Shown here: piece by piece, positions 1-9,375 of the stretch
Numbering within the stretch: position 1 is the stretch's first letter
Layout: the number at the start of each line of letters is the position of its first letter
DNA from: Cristatella mucedo
Taxonomy: Eukaryota > Bryozoa > Phylactolaemata > Cristatellidae
Length of the DNA: 11,000 bases
NCBI GenBank assembly: GCA_009760855.2
Contig: WPIO01000160.1
Span: 426,501 to 437,500, forward strand
Direction: 5' to 3'
Made by a program: the position numbers and the translations under genes
Notes under the pieces: model-generated
Database searches by the model: none
What the model was told of the DNA's origin: nothing
The model's input: only the letters and a program-made list of their open reading frames with translations

Positions 1-578
1 GAAATCTTCAAAATTGCCAAACTAACTGACTCGCAGTGAGCGGTAAGAAGACCCAAAAAAAGACAGCGTCTTAGCTTTAGTGCTAAAAACAAGACTTAAA
101 TCCGTTTCGTAATGAAATTCTTAGCGACTATGTTCACTCTTTCTACTGTAAAGATTTCGTGACGTTGAAGTGAAATGCGAGGTCAACGGTCACTGGAGCG
201 GCTCAGTGGTCAGGAAAGGCCCGCCCTGCGAAGCAAAGCCAAACTTTTCCGTGATTTCTCAAGAACTCAGTGGCTCACGTCGAATAACACGCTGCTGTGC
301 TTGATTGGCCCAGTTGTTAATATACTCGCACCGACCCAGGTCAAAGTGTATCTTTTCGATAACCAAGGTCGACTGCTCGAGCTCTACGGCATACGTGCAG
401 CGTCTGAATGGCGATTAAGTTATCTGAAGGTGTTACACAAATGTACTATATTTTATATAAATCTCCAATCTCTTTCTTTTCACAATCTTTGCCAAAACCC
501 TTCAAGTTATTTGCATGTGCACGCAACATTTTCTTTCCACACGACGTTCGTCACATGTCATTGTCACATCATCCCATG
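1..578. other. Unassigned DNA, no gene recognised
   Basis: No RNA gene, simple repeat or recognisable protein. An open frame runs on the + strand from 175 into the LINE fragment at 579, but its first ~135 codons look like no family I know, so it is most likely a chance opening rather than a host exon or LINE coding. The stretch may contain LINE sequence too decayed to read. Confidence 0.5.
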
Positions 579-960
579 CACATTACAGCTTGTGCAAAAC
601 TCTGCAGCTAGGCTTGTCTGTGGTGAATTTCGCAGTTGCCACATCACACCACTTCTCGCCGACCTGCACTGGCTCTTAGTCAAGAAGCAAATCGAATTCA
701 AGGTTGTTTTGTTACTCACTTTTAGGTCCCTTTATCCTTTGGCTCCAGACTACCTATCGGATCTTCTCCGCCATCAGGCTAAGCATCATACGACTCGCTT
801 TTCGGAGCCTAATCTTTAATCTATACCTCGAACGTACCTCAAATCTTCTGGAGATGATGCCTTTAGCTCTTAAGCTCCCAAAGCCTGGTCCGATCGATTT
901 GCGTCACGACATCTACTGACTTGACCACGTTTAAAAAGAAAATAAAAATGCATCGATTTG
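579..960 (+). pseudogene. LINE ORF2 (reverse transcriptase) C-terminal remnant
   Basis: The + frame reads LQLVQNSAARLV at 579-614, followed by an ITPLL..LHWL segment and LAPDYLSDLL near 743-772. This is the conserved region downstream of the reverse transcriptase catalytic core in CR1/L2/Rex-type LINEs. The same frame continues past a TAA at 817-819 into IPRTYLKSSGDDAFSS, is cut again by TAA at 871-873, and then appears frame-shifted around 890-930 before a lysine-rich end near 935-955. The catalytic domain and endonuclease are absent. It is non-functional; the host role, if any, is nil. Confidence 0.78.
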
Positions 961-1209
961 TCACGACATTAAGTGGGTCCATGTGATTCGTCTTTTGCGT
1001 GCTCATGTGTGCTGACACTGCATGCTGCCACTAACCATATTTTCATGCTGACCTTTTGCGCGGCACCCCTAAACATATTATGCTTGTTGTCATTGAGCAT
1101 TCTACCACTAACCATTCGATCGTGCTTCCTTTACAACAAATGTAAAATGCATAGAAAGAGATTGAGTTCTTTCAAAGATTGCTATATCAAATGTATTATT
1201 ATTATTATA
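579..1209 (+). mobile_element. 5'-truncated CR1/L2-like LINE fragment
   Basis: This is the 3' end of a non-LTR retrotransposon: decayed ORF2 C-terminus (579-~960), then ~230 bp of 3' UTR-like sequence ending in an ATT-repeat tail at 1194-1209. The phrase just before the tail (gctatatcaaatg, 1181-1193) resembles the 3' ends of CR1/L2-type elements, which commonly finish in a short microsatellite rather than poly(A). Severe 5' truncation is normal for LINE insertions. The start at 579 is where recognisable ORF2 sequence begins. Family assignment is by eye from protein motifs and tail. Confidence 0.75.
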
Positions 1210-1289
1210 AGTAAAAGATGGCGAGTTAAATACTGAATAATAGATAGAATTAGAAACTGAAAAAGAAAACCAAAACAAGTGATGACGTT

Positions 1290-2935
1290 TAAAGTGACAG
1301 TGCTCTCGGTCGGTCAGCAATTCAACACTTGCGCCTGGAGACCAAAACAGCACTTCATGAAAAGTTTGGTGTTGCCACACAATTTTCAGGATCAACTTTT
1401 TTTCTGTTAATCCTCTCCCAGTACACTCGAAACAATCAGCCAACAGAAAGACATCTGTTAGTAGATACAAATCGTGATATTGTTTAAGCGTTTTGCCATC
1501 AAATTTGCTTCAAACTGTTTTGCCTTTTTGTATTTGTCATCAGTTATATTTTACATATAAATACTTTAAATAGAAAACTTCTTTTCTTGGTAACTCTGTT
1601 TCATTAAATATATCTAAATAATCAATGTACTCATGTGGATGTTCTCCTTTTGTTGCTAGCAAATCTAAATTTTTGCCTTTATACTTATTGTTAAGGTACT
1701 TTTTAGTAATGGGAAAGCAATAAATAGTTTTGCCAACTGTCAAAGTAATATGATCCAAGGAACCGAACATAAACTGTGCGCTATCCTTAAGTACTAAATC
1801 TCCAACACGCAGCATCATATACTACTCCTGATTGTTTGCTATTGGTGCTGCCGTGACACTACAATTTTCAAGTGCTCTAGCTACAATGCGGGAATCATAA
1901 CCTTGAAAGTTCTGCAAGAAGACTGGTAGCTGCCATTTACGATAATCAACACCAGCTTTCAGACTTCAGTCGTGATGCGCGGTGTTTCTATATTTATTTG
2001 TTAGATGGATTACATGGATCAGATGGATTAGATTAGATTTCTCTTTCTTTCCCCTTTTGTTCAAAAGATTGTGCACGCATCCTGCAACGCAAAGCCTCGT
2101 CATGTTGTTTCCCTTCTTCTTTTGGTAATGTAACCATTAAAGATTTAAGATTTTCTTCAGAAAGGCAAGATTTTAAGAAAGCTGTTACGTCGAATAACTT
2201 CTTCAGGAAATCAGCAGCACAGTTTTGTCCGAATGAGGAGAAATGCAGTTGCACTTTTTTTCTTTCCAATCAATGATAGCATATGCAGCTGAGCAAGGAA
2301 CGTGAGTTGAATCACGTGCGCTTTTATCTTTAACTAAAATACACTCAAAATCTGCATAGTAAACATAATATGTGTTTAGATGTTTGAATGCCTTAAATAC
2401 AGCCAAGCTATTTGGAGCTTCCGGTATTTTATAAACTGTGGTGCCAGTGTTTATATATTCACATAGATCAAGGGTTGTGTAATTTGTTCCTAGTCAAAAA
2501 ATATATTCAAACATCTTTGGTAATAATACTGTTTTCCACCAGTTTCTGGTGGTCTGCATAGCGCATAGAAATTCTTTATCAAAAGACAATGCTCCTTGTC
2601 CTCTTCTTTTAGAAGTAATAGATTTACATGACGACCTTTTTTCAACAGATTTCTTTACAACACGAAGCCGACTTGATTCTTTGATATTATTGATTCTTTG
2701 TAATTACAGGTATAAATGTTTATGCCTGCATGCCTTACTTTTTCTAATTGTTTTGGCATCCACGACTTTCATTGGCCAACCAACCTTCCAAATGTCAGCG
2801 AAAGATGAAGTGTATTGTGTCCTTAGAATATTTTGAAAATCATCAAATCTCCGCAAAACTTGACGTTTCTTAAATTGGTAAAGAATTTCTTCTTCGCTAA
2901 AAATTCTGGAGTTTCAATGAAAGTTCCACCTCATA
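1290..2935 (-). pseudogene. Decayed Polinton/Maverick-type DNA polymerase B
   Basis: Read from high to low coordinates, the minus strand carries pieces of a protein-primed family-B DNA polymerase of the kind encoded by Polintons and related virus-like elements, which replicates the element's linear DNA. Pieces in order: GGTFIETPEFLAKKK (2886-2930); GINIY (2709-2726); RHVNLLLL (2610-2633) with LLIKN (~2570-2590); a finger-like QRCLNIFF (~2495-2520) that has lost expected Cys/His; Exo I YADFECIL (2335-2358) followed by HVPCS (2269-2304); an RCRMRA Cys pair (~2065-2095); YRNTAHH (~1970-1990); Exo II NFQGYDSRI (1885-1911); KDSAQFM..SLD (1753-1788); HEYIDY (~1630-1650); LPRKEVFYL (~1570-1600); Exo III TDVFLLAD (~1435-1462); ELLTD (~1308-1325). 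The Exo I Asp/Glu pair and the Exo III Asp are retained. In-frame stops lie at 1966-1968 and 1822-1824, and frame changes near 2260, 2035, 1480 and 1390. Palm motifs are missing, so it is truncated as well as broken. A related adintovirus-like element is the main alternative. Confidence 0.82.
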
Positions 2936-3480
2936 TTTGACTTTTAAAACACAGCGGAAAAAGCAAGGAATCTAAGAAAAATCCGTCCTGAACTAATACT
3001 ATTTTTTCTAAATAATTCTGCATTTTCACCTAATGATTTTTTGACTTTTTATAAACTAGGTTTGATGATTGTTTCTTTTATGTGAGCAAAGACTTTGACT
3101 GGACTCCTCGTTTATCAAATGCATCATTGTCGAACATCCTCATCTCGAAATAACCCTTGAAATGAATTTGAAGGAAGGGTCAAAACTCCTTAATCCTTCT
3201 TAGAAAATTATTTCTTTGACAACGAAGCTTTCCTTTTTAAGATTTCAAAATCGAGAAAGTTTGACTTCGAGACATAATCAAAGTTAAAGTATTACCACCT
3301 CCTGAAACTTTTTTGGGATAGTTAACCCAACAATTTGTTGTCTTCCTAACTTACCAACGAATGGCCCGGTATCCTCGTCAAAGAAAATATTCATAAGCCT
3401 TCTCGCCTCAGCTGCAAATGAATACCTTGTCCCCGCCGGAAAGGACATCTTTGCTATATAAGGAAATTTTATTTTGTTTA
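2936..3480 (-). other. AT-rich coding-like remnants, possible element 5' part
   Basis: This AT-rich stretch lies upstream of the polymerase remnant in its reading direction. The minus strand shows short open pieces with coding-like composition: a 36-codon ATG frame at 3284-3394 beginning MNIFFDEDTGPFVGKLGRQQ, and a lysine/aspartate-containing piece at about 2965-3020. Neither matches a family I can name. The base composition matches the polymerase remnant rather than the GC-rich DNA that starts near 3600, so I infer it belongs to the same insertion, either the extreme N-terminus of the polymerase or a neighbouring element gene. The outer boundary is uncertain. Confidence 0.35.
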
Positions 3481-3609
3481 ATATATTTTAAGTTGCAACA
3501 TCTAACAAATGTTACACCATGCCGCCATGATGTTTTTTTCCTTAACGACGAAAAGCCATTGCGAACGAGCAGTGACTTGAGACTGCGAGTAGTGGATTCT
3601 CGTCGTAAA

Positions 3610-4310
3610 AGGTAAAAGGGAAGCATTCTCAATGACGCGACTCAAGAAGAACGACCGGAGCGAACCGGTCGTTCTTCTTGAGCCGGCTCCGAGACTGCTG
3701 CACTGGCGGAGCCGTCTGCGACCTGCTGTAACTTGCTTTGTCGAGACTGCTGCCGCTGCTCGAACTGCTGAGCCCATCGACTGCTGGTCTGACGCTTGGC
3801 AAGCTGGCTTCCTTCACAGCGAGCTCGCCACCGCCTGCGCCTTCGCTGACGGTCACGTGGCTACCGCCAAGCCTCGTCGGAAGTCGAGATCCCCGCGAGC
3901 CGAGCTGACTGGCTGACTAGCGGCGATGTGGCCGCGCCTCTTCCTCCTCCGCGGCGGCGGCGACGGCGGCGCTCGGCTTCGTGCCTCTGCGGCGGCTCGC
4001 TCGCTCGTCGACCTCGACCTCGCGAGCTATGCGCGCGCCTCCCGCGAGATCTTCCGCCGCCGACGATTCGTCGTCGCGTTTCCGCCTAAGATTGGCGGCG
4101 GCGCTCGTTCTGCCGCCGGGACTCGCCGACCAATCACTCGCTACCTGCCGGACGGCGATGAGCTGCGCTTGTACTATTTTCAGCGTAGTAGCGACAGCGC
4201 TGCTTTCGCGTCACGCGCCGCCGCTTCGCGAAGACGGAGAGGACGCCGCGTGCCTATGCCGCAAGCTCTACGTTGCTTTCAGGACGACCACTCGACTTCT
4301 CTTCGCATTT
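3610..4310. other. GC/CpG-rich block, possible 5' end of a host gene
   Basis: CpG and GC content rise sharply compared with the AT-rich DNA to the left. Short GCG/CGG-rich runs (about 3948-3975), CTCG repeats (about 3995-4030) and long frames open on both strands are typical of high-GC sequence lacking stops. The longest + frame (3926-4585) is Arg/Ala-rich, runs into the (TAA)n repeat as polyisoleucine and has no recognisable domain, so I do not call it a gene. The block could be an unmethylated promoter or first-exon region, but no defined core promoter or splice structure supports that. Confidence 0.4.
3641..3682. repeat. Perfect 18-bp inverted repeat, 6-nt loop
   Basis: The arm CTCAAGAAGAACGACCGG (3641-3658) is followed by agcgaa and then its exact reverse complement at 3665-3682. 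It would form an 18-bp hairpin in RNA or a small cruciform in DNA. It sits at the left edge of the CpG-rich block. There is no following T-run to suggest a terminator, and the loop is too short for a typical animal microRNA precursor. Confidence 0.95.
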
Positions 4311-4376
4311 TAAGCGACTTTTTGTTTCTCTTCTCGCGTGTCATAGTGGTGTCTATCTGTCTTCCTCTGCAATTAG

Positions 4377-4399
4377 TAATAATAATAATAATAATAATA
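4377..4399. repeat. (TAA)n microsatellite
   Basis: A perfect TAA triplet run of about 7.7 units. Trinucleotide tails like this can mark the 3' end of a LINE, but I see no LINE coding sequence beside it on either strand, so it is listed only as a simple repeat. Confidence 0.95.
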
Positions 4400-5029
4400 G
4401 CACACTCGATAAAACACTGCCTTACATTTGCTGGTAAGGAAACACTATCGGATGGCTATGGCCAAGGACTTGGCTACAAATGGCGAATGAACGCGACGTG
4501 CCGTCGGCCGCCTTGGTGCAAGCGCACGTTGACCAACTTGGCTAGGCTCCGACCACAATACGGATGCTTAATCGATGAGTCATAAAAGCAACTGCATTGA
4601 AGACTTCTCGTTGCGCTTCGCTGTGACTTAGTTGTTCACCGAGCCTGGAAAGTCTGCCACCGGGCGTATGCGTCTAAGAGTCATCGCACAGCAGACGCTG
4701 TCTACCATATCCCGCAGAATGTCGGGGGGGAGGGGAAACGAAAAGAATGATTGAGATAACTTAGACTTAGGTCAGTAACGATCATGACAAGATGAAGTCA
4801 CACTGTACAATGGTGCAGAGAAGTCAGCTCGACCCTGCGTCTATTAATCACGCTCTCGTTTGAGATCGTTGATGTCGTTTAGATGTCCGTTGAGATTTCT
4901 CTACTGCTACTGGCGTTCACCGGTCTCCAGACAAGTGAGAAGCCTGAACGTATGAAAAGTTCGCCTGTTGCACTCTGGCATCAAGTCTCAGCTCAGCTCT
5001 CCCTTCCCTCCTGACCAGGCAAAAGTGTG
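4400..5029. other. Unassigned mixed-composition DNA
   Basis: No convincing coding region, RNA gene or repeat. There is a short G-run at about 4723-4733 (ggggggg then aggggaaa). Frames are short and unrecognised. Confidence 0.5.
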
Positions 5030-5081
5030 GCACGATGCCGATCGCTGGTCACCGGAAGACTTCAAGCGATCGGCATCGTGC
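5030..5081. repeat. Perfect 17-bp inverted repeat, 18-nt loop
   Basis: The arm GCACGATGCCGATCGCT (5030-5046) is matched exactly by its reverse complement at 5065-5081, enclosing 18 nt. The arm includes the self-complementary CGATCG. The arms differ in sequence from the hairpin at 3641-3682, so the two are not copies of one element. Confidence 0.95.
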
Positions 5082-5521
5082 AGATTCAAGGGATGGCCAT
5101 GCTGGCTGGTGGAAGAAGGAGGCGTCTCCCATCGCTCTGTGACGGTTTTCTCCCCTGTCCTCGCCCGGTCATCGCTAATGCTAAATAATGCGGCCTCTAC
5201 ACATGTGGTTGTAGTAGCTCACTTCTCTGCACATTAGCTACGCGTTCGGACGAACCATGCTAACACTCGGAGACATGCAATAACAAACTATGCAATAATA
5301 ATATGCTCGATCAATCGATCTTCATGGCACTAGCATTCATTTTGCTTCCAATGTACATTAGATCTTTTGGATGAATTTACAAATTAGTTTGCATCATTTT
5401 TAAGGGCATCTTTTGCGATATTGCATCTCATCGGTAGGCGCCGCTTGATGTACAGAGCTGCCTGCTACACGCCTTCGCATGCACCTCCGGGCATACGGAG
5501 AGATGAAGGTTTGGCGGATGA
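5082..5521. other. Unassigned DNA
   Basis: No gene or RNA recognised. A + strand frame reaching 5237 is short and without known motifs. The DNA becomes AT-richer from about 5280 to 5430, with an imperfect duplication around 5274-5302 (atgcaataa twice). Confidence 0.5.
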
Positions 5522-6190
5522 TGTAATTTAATGTAATGTAATGTATCTCCGTCAGTAACTCCACAAAGTCATAAAGACCATGTGGGTGTTACGCAGGAGA
5601 GTTTTGTATAGTGCACTCACAGCCTAAGCGGCTTTCGGTACGCATTCGGTAGCCAACAGACTTCGTCTCACGCAACAAAGAGAAAGTGGGAAGCATAGCA
5701 GAGTCAGGAGAACAGTTGAGGTAGTGAGTAGCATGGAAGTAGCAGCTCAGGACCGCTGAAAAAGATGTGCCACAGTCGGCAGTTGGAGAGTAGATGTTGT
5801 TGCGTAAGAATTGTGGAAGCGAGTTCCACAGTCTAGGACCTGCAGAGCTAAAGCTTCTGTCGCCAACTGTCTTTAAGCGGAGGAATGGGACAGCTAATTT
5901 ATTGTCCACACAGGACCTGAAGGCGCGAACAGGCTGAAACTGATGCAGCAGCTCAGCTAGGTAGGAAGGAGCCAAGCCGTGGTGGGCCTTGTGGGTCAGC
6001 GTAAGAACTTTGCTCTGTATCCTTTGCTCAACCGGCAACCATCCCAGCTCTTCCAGCAAAGGTGACACGTGCTCAAACCGCTGGGACTTGAAGACCAGCC
6101 TTGCAGCCATATTCATAGTCCGCTAGAGTGGCATAATAGCTTTCTTTGGTAGTCCAGCCAAATGGGAATTACAATAATCAAGCCGAGACA
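5522..6190 (-). mobile_element. 5'-truncated CR1/L2-like LINE fragment with (TTACA)n tail
   Basis: This is a second LINE 3' end, oriented opposite to the one at 579-1209. Minus-strand ORF2 coding from ~6190 to about 5750 is followed by 3' UTR-like sequence with a gtgcactatacaaaa phrase (about 5600-5616) and a pentanucleotide tail, TGTAA/TTACA, at 5522-5546. The different tail unit and divergent protein show a different family from the first fragment. The 5' end is placed where ORF2 similarity fades; sequence to about 6300 may be more decayed ORF2. Confidence 0.78.
5640..6190 (-). pseudogene. LINE ORF2 (reverse transcriptase) C-terminal remnant
   Basis: The minus strand reads SRLDYCNSHLAGLPKKAI (about 6135-6190), an in-frame TAG at 6123-6125, then NMAARLV, a VSPLLEELGWLPVEQRI segment, HGLAPSYLAELL, RLKTVGDRSFSSAGPRLWN and SLPQFLRN (to about 5805). 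This is the well-known C-terminal part of CR1/L2-type ORF2, downstream of the catalytic centre. The final lysine-rich stretch appears frame-shifted near 5760-5775, so the open frame running to 5589 ends in 3' UTR read-through. It is better preserved than the + strand copy at 579, suggesting a younger insertion. No endonuclease or catalytic reverse transcriptase motif is present. Confidence 0.82.
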
Positions 6191-6396
6191 GAACTAAAGA
6201 TCCAGCTCAACTGCAATCCAAAGGCTGAACCGGCATGTCTATTCTATAGCTCACTTCGAAATATAAGACGCTTTGAAGCCCGGTTGGTTGCAAGGATGTC
6301 GAAAATGCAGCTACAGCGACTGTTTCGAAGACGGCGGGTGAACATCCTCGGTCGTTATTTGTGTTAGAGCCTAACGAGGTGCCAAAGCCAAAAGTT

Positions 6397-6397
<1 letters not shown>

Positions 6398-6465
<68 letters not shown>
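6398..6465. repeat. (AC)~25 then (AT)~9 compound microsatellite
   Basis: A perfect alternating AC run at 6398-6448 passes directly into alternating AT to 6465. The His-Thr and Val-Cys frames it creates on each strand are artefacts. Confidence 0.98.
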
Positions 6466-6982
6466 CCGGTTATTTGGTTTTTCTATTATTCCAGCCGAGG
6501 AATGCCTTCACTTAAGGAGGGGCAGTAAAAAGTGTGTGGCGCGCTCAGTCAGTCAGATTACGACTGACGCTCTTTTTCCTTGGTTCCTGAATTATGCGAT
6601 TAAACTTTTGAATCAACGTCTGGGAAGCGATTAAACGACAATCCAAGTCCAGACCCCCGTAAAAGCGGAGCCGTGCGAAGGGCTGTCAGTTTTACTCCCG
6701 GAGTCGGCCTTGGCGTTGGAGTTAGCCTTGGCGTTTGAGCCAAGTTCGGTCCATCGAGCCGTACGAGAGCTGTTGCACGTCGCGACCGCTGCTGAGTACA
6801 GTCTGCAACCATCCATCGCGGTCGCATTGACTTATCTACGACGCATACGGACAATAGATAGGTAAGATCCCTCTTTACTGTTTCGTTCAGCAGTTCAGTC
6901 GTCTATTGCAAACTGATGCTGAACCTACAAGCTCTAAATTCCAAGGCTCAGGAACTCACCGAGGCTCGCCGATCAAATCGAT
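6466..6982. other. Unassigned DNA with a short tandem duplication
   Basis: No gene recognised. An 18-bp unit (gagtcggccttggcgttg, 6701-6718) is repeated at 6719-6736 with 15 of 18 bases the same. It gives a repeated Asn-Ala-Lys frame on the minus strand (6600-6854), which has no known domain and no further coding support. Confidence 0.5.
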
Positions 6983-7703
6983 AAAGACAAGTTCGCGCCG
7001 ACAAAGTCGCGATCGCCGATCGTGCGCCGGCAAAATAGCTGGTTGATTATCGACGAATTTGCGCTGACAAATGAGCGTCGATAAAATTTTTAGAATAAAA
7101 ACTAAATTCCTCTCTATTCAATTCGGTTATAACAATAAGTCATTATTAAATTTTAGCAAATCTAACTAATTAATAAAAATTAGTAGTTCTCATTTTCATA
7201 TAAAATTTATATCAATACTTTTTTGGGAAGATCCATAATACGGAAACGCACTGTGAGAGAAACTACTGGGAAGAATACTATGTCGATCGTTCGCGACGTA
7301 ATCAAACCGTTAGTCCGTTATTTCCGTGTGGAACTTGCTGATGGTCTTCCTCGAATGAACGATTCAATCGATCGAATGCTGGAATAATGCATCTCAATCG
7401 TCTCTCGCGTGTCATCCTTGTGTCGTTTACACATTGGTCAACCATTTCCGTCATGAGCAAGACTTGGCCACGGGTCGCTTACATAGCGGAATCGTTCAGT
7501 CAGGCAGCCCCGCAAGTCTAAGAAGGTGCAACTATCCAGGCGTAATGCTGCAATCCTTCGACTTTAGCGAGGCTTTATAGGACATTTCATTGTGCAACGT
7601 TACATGCTACTTCCTTTGAATGATATCCTTACATTGCGACTTTCATCGCGTTTTGCTCGATTGCGAATTTATTGGCGCGATTTTGTCGGCGCGAATTGTC
7701 TTT
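6983..7703. mobile_element. Putative non-autonomous DNA transposon (inverted-repeat ends)
   Basis: The left end aaagacaagttcgcgccgac and following bases (6983-7011) match the reverse complement of 7676-7703 at 27 of 29 aligned positions (one gap, one substitution). Weaker similarity continues outward: gatcaaatcg at 6971-6980 against gatccaaaaaattcg in the reverse complement of 7705-7719, so true termini may lie a little further out. A degenerate inner copy (gaatttgcgctgacaaat, 7055-7072) suggests subterminal repeats such as a transposase would bind. The interior includes an AT-rich core (7081-7230) and no open frame of useful length, so it would need a transposase supplied elsewhere. I cannot assign a superfamily or a target-site duplication. 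Confidence 0.6.
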
Positions 7704-8541
<838 letters not shown>

Positions 8542-8578
8542 GACCGGGCCTATTTACAGGTATATAGAGTTCCCGCTC

Positions 8579-8640
8579 ATGTGTGTGTGTGTGTGCGTGC
8601 GTGTGTGTGTGTGTGTGTGTGTGCGTTTGCGTGTGAGTGT
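8579..8640. repeat. Imperfect (GT)n microsatellite
   Basis: Alternating GT with scattered GC and TT/GA interruptions, 41 bp after the end of the TA run. Together with 8331-8537 it forms a TA-then-GT compound locus. Confidence 0.95.
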
Positions 8641-8985
8641 CCCTGCAGGTGCACACAAACATGCCTACCCATAAATCTTACCTATATTCGCACATCTGCA
8701 TGCCTGTATCTATAGAATACTACTGTGAATATTTTATGTAACTGCATGTACAGGTGTAAATGGCCGTCATACGCTAATGTTTGCTTACTCGATGTGACCT
8801 GTGACCTGCCTCGAACGTTGCTGAATGGTTGAAGTCTAGCACGATTCTAATACCGACTACTACAAGCGTCAGCTTACAGTGAGACAGTTGACTTGGAGAA
8901 ATGCAATGAGCTGGCACAATGATAACCAATCTTCTTCGCAGATCCATATTGCAGTCGTTTACGCAGGGTGTATACTGAAGTCCCT
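8641..8985. other. Unassigned DNA
   Basis: Unique-looking, moderately AT-rich sequence. I see no coding frame, RNA gene or repeat. Confidence 0.5.
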
Positions 8986-9019
8986 GCTCGGGATCAACTC
9001 CGGCTCGGGATCAACTCCG
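8986..9019. repeat. Perfect 17-bp tandem duplication
   Basis: The unit gctcgggatcaactccg occurs twice head to tail (8986-9002 and 9003-9019) with no mismatch, indicating a recent slippage or duplication event just left of the pyrimidine-rich tract. Confidence 0.97.
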
Positions 9020-9029
9020 TATGCCTAAA

Positions 9030-9213
9030 CTCACTCTCTATACCTCTGTCTTATCCCTCTGTTTCTATCCTTTTGTCTCTGTCCCTCCGTCTCTCTCATT
9101 CTCTGTCTATCCTTCTGTCTCCCGTCAGTTTTCTTCCTCTGTTTCTCTCCATCTGTCTCTCTGTGTCTCTCTCCCTCTGTGTCTCTGTCTCTGTGTGTGT
9201 TTGTGTGTGTGTT

Positions 9214-9244
<31 letters not shown>

Positions 9245-9304
9245 GTGTATCTCTCTCTCTCTCTGTTTTTCTTTCCTTGTCTCTCTTTCTCCCTTTCTCT
9301 CTCA

Positions 9305-9375
<71 letters not shown>

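Noticed and set aside
284-298. 15-bp word ataacacgctgctgt, also at 9922-9936
   Set aside because: The match does not extend into flanking bases and a single 15-bp match is only marginally unexpected in 11 kb.
1108-1290. Continuation of the minus open frame past the polymerase piece
   Set aside because: Residues after about 1300 no longer resemble the polymerase, and the frame runs into the LINE 3' end, so it is read-through.
3453-3464. TATA-box-like gctatataagg
   Set aside because: It lies in AT-rich remnant DNA where such a word is likely by chance, and no supported gene begins downstream on the + strand.
3926-4585. 219-codon + frame in the CpG-rich block
   Set aside because: Arg/Ala-rich composition, runs through the (TAA)n repeat as polyisoleucine, no domain, and competing frames are equally open.
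6600-6854. 84-codon minus frame with repeated Asn-Ala-Lys
   Set aside because: Explained by the 18-bp tandem duplication at 6701-6736; no domain or coding support.
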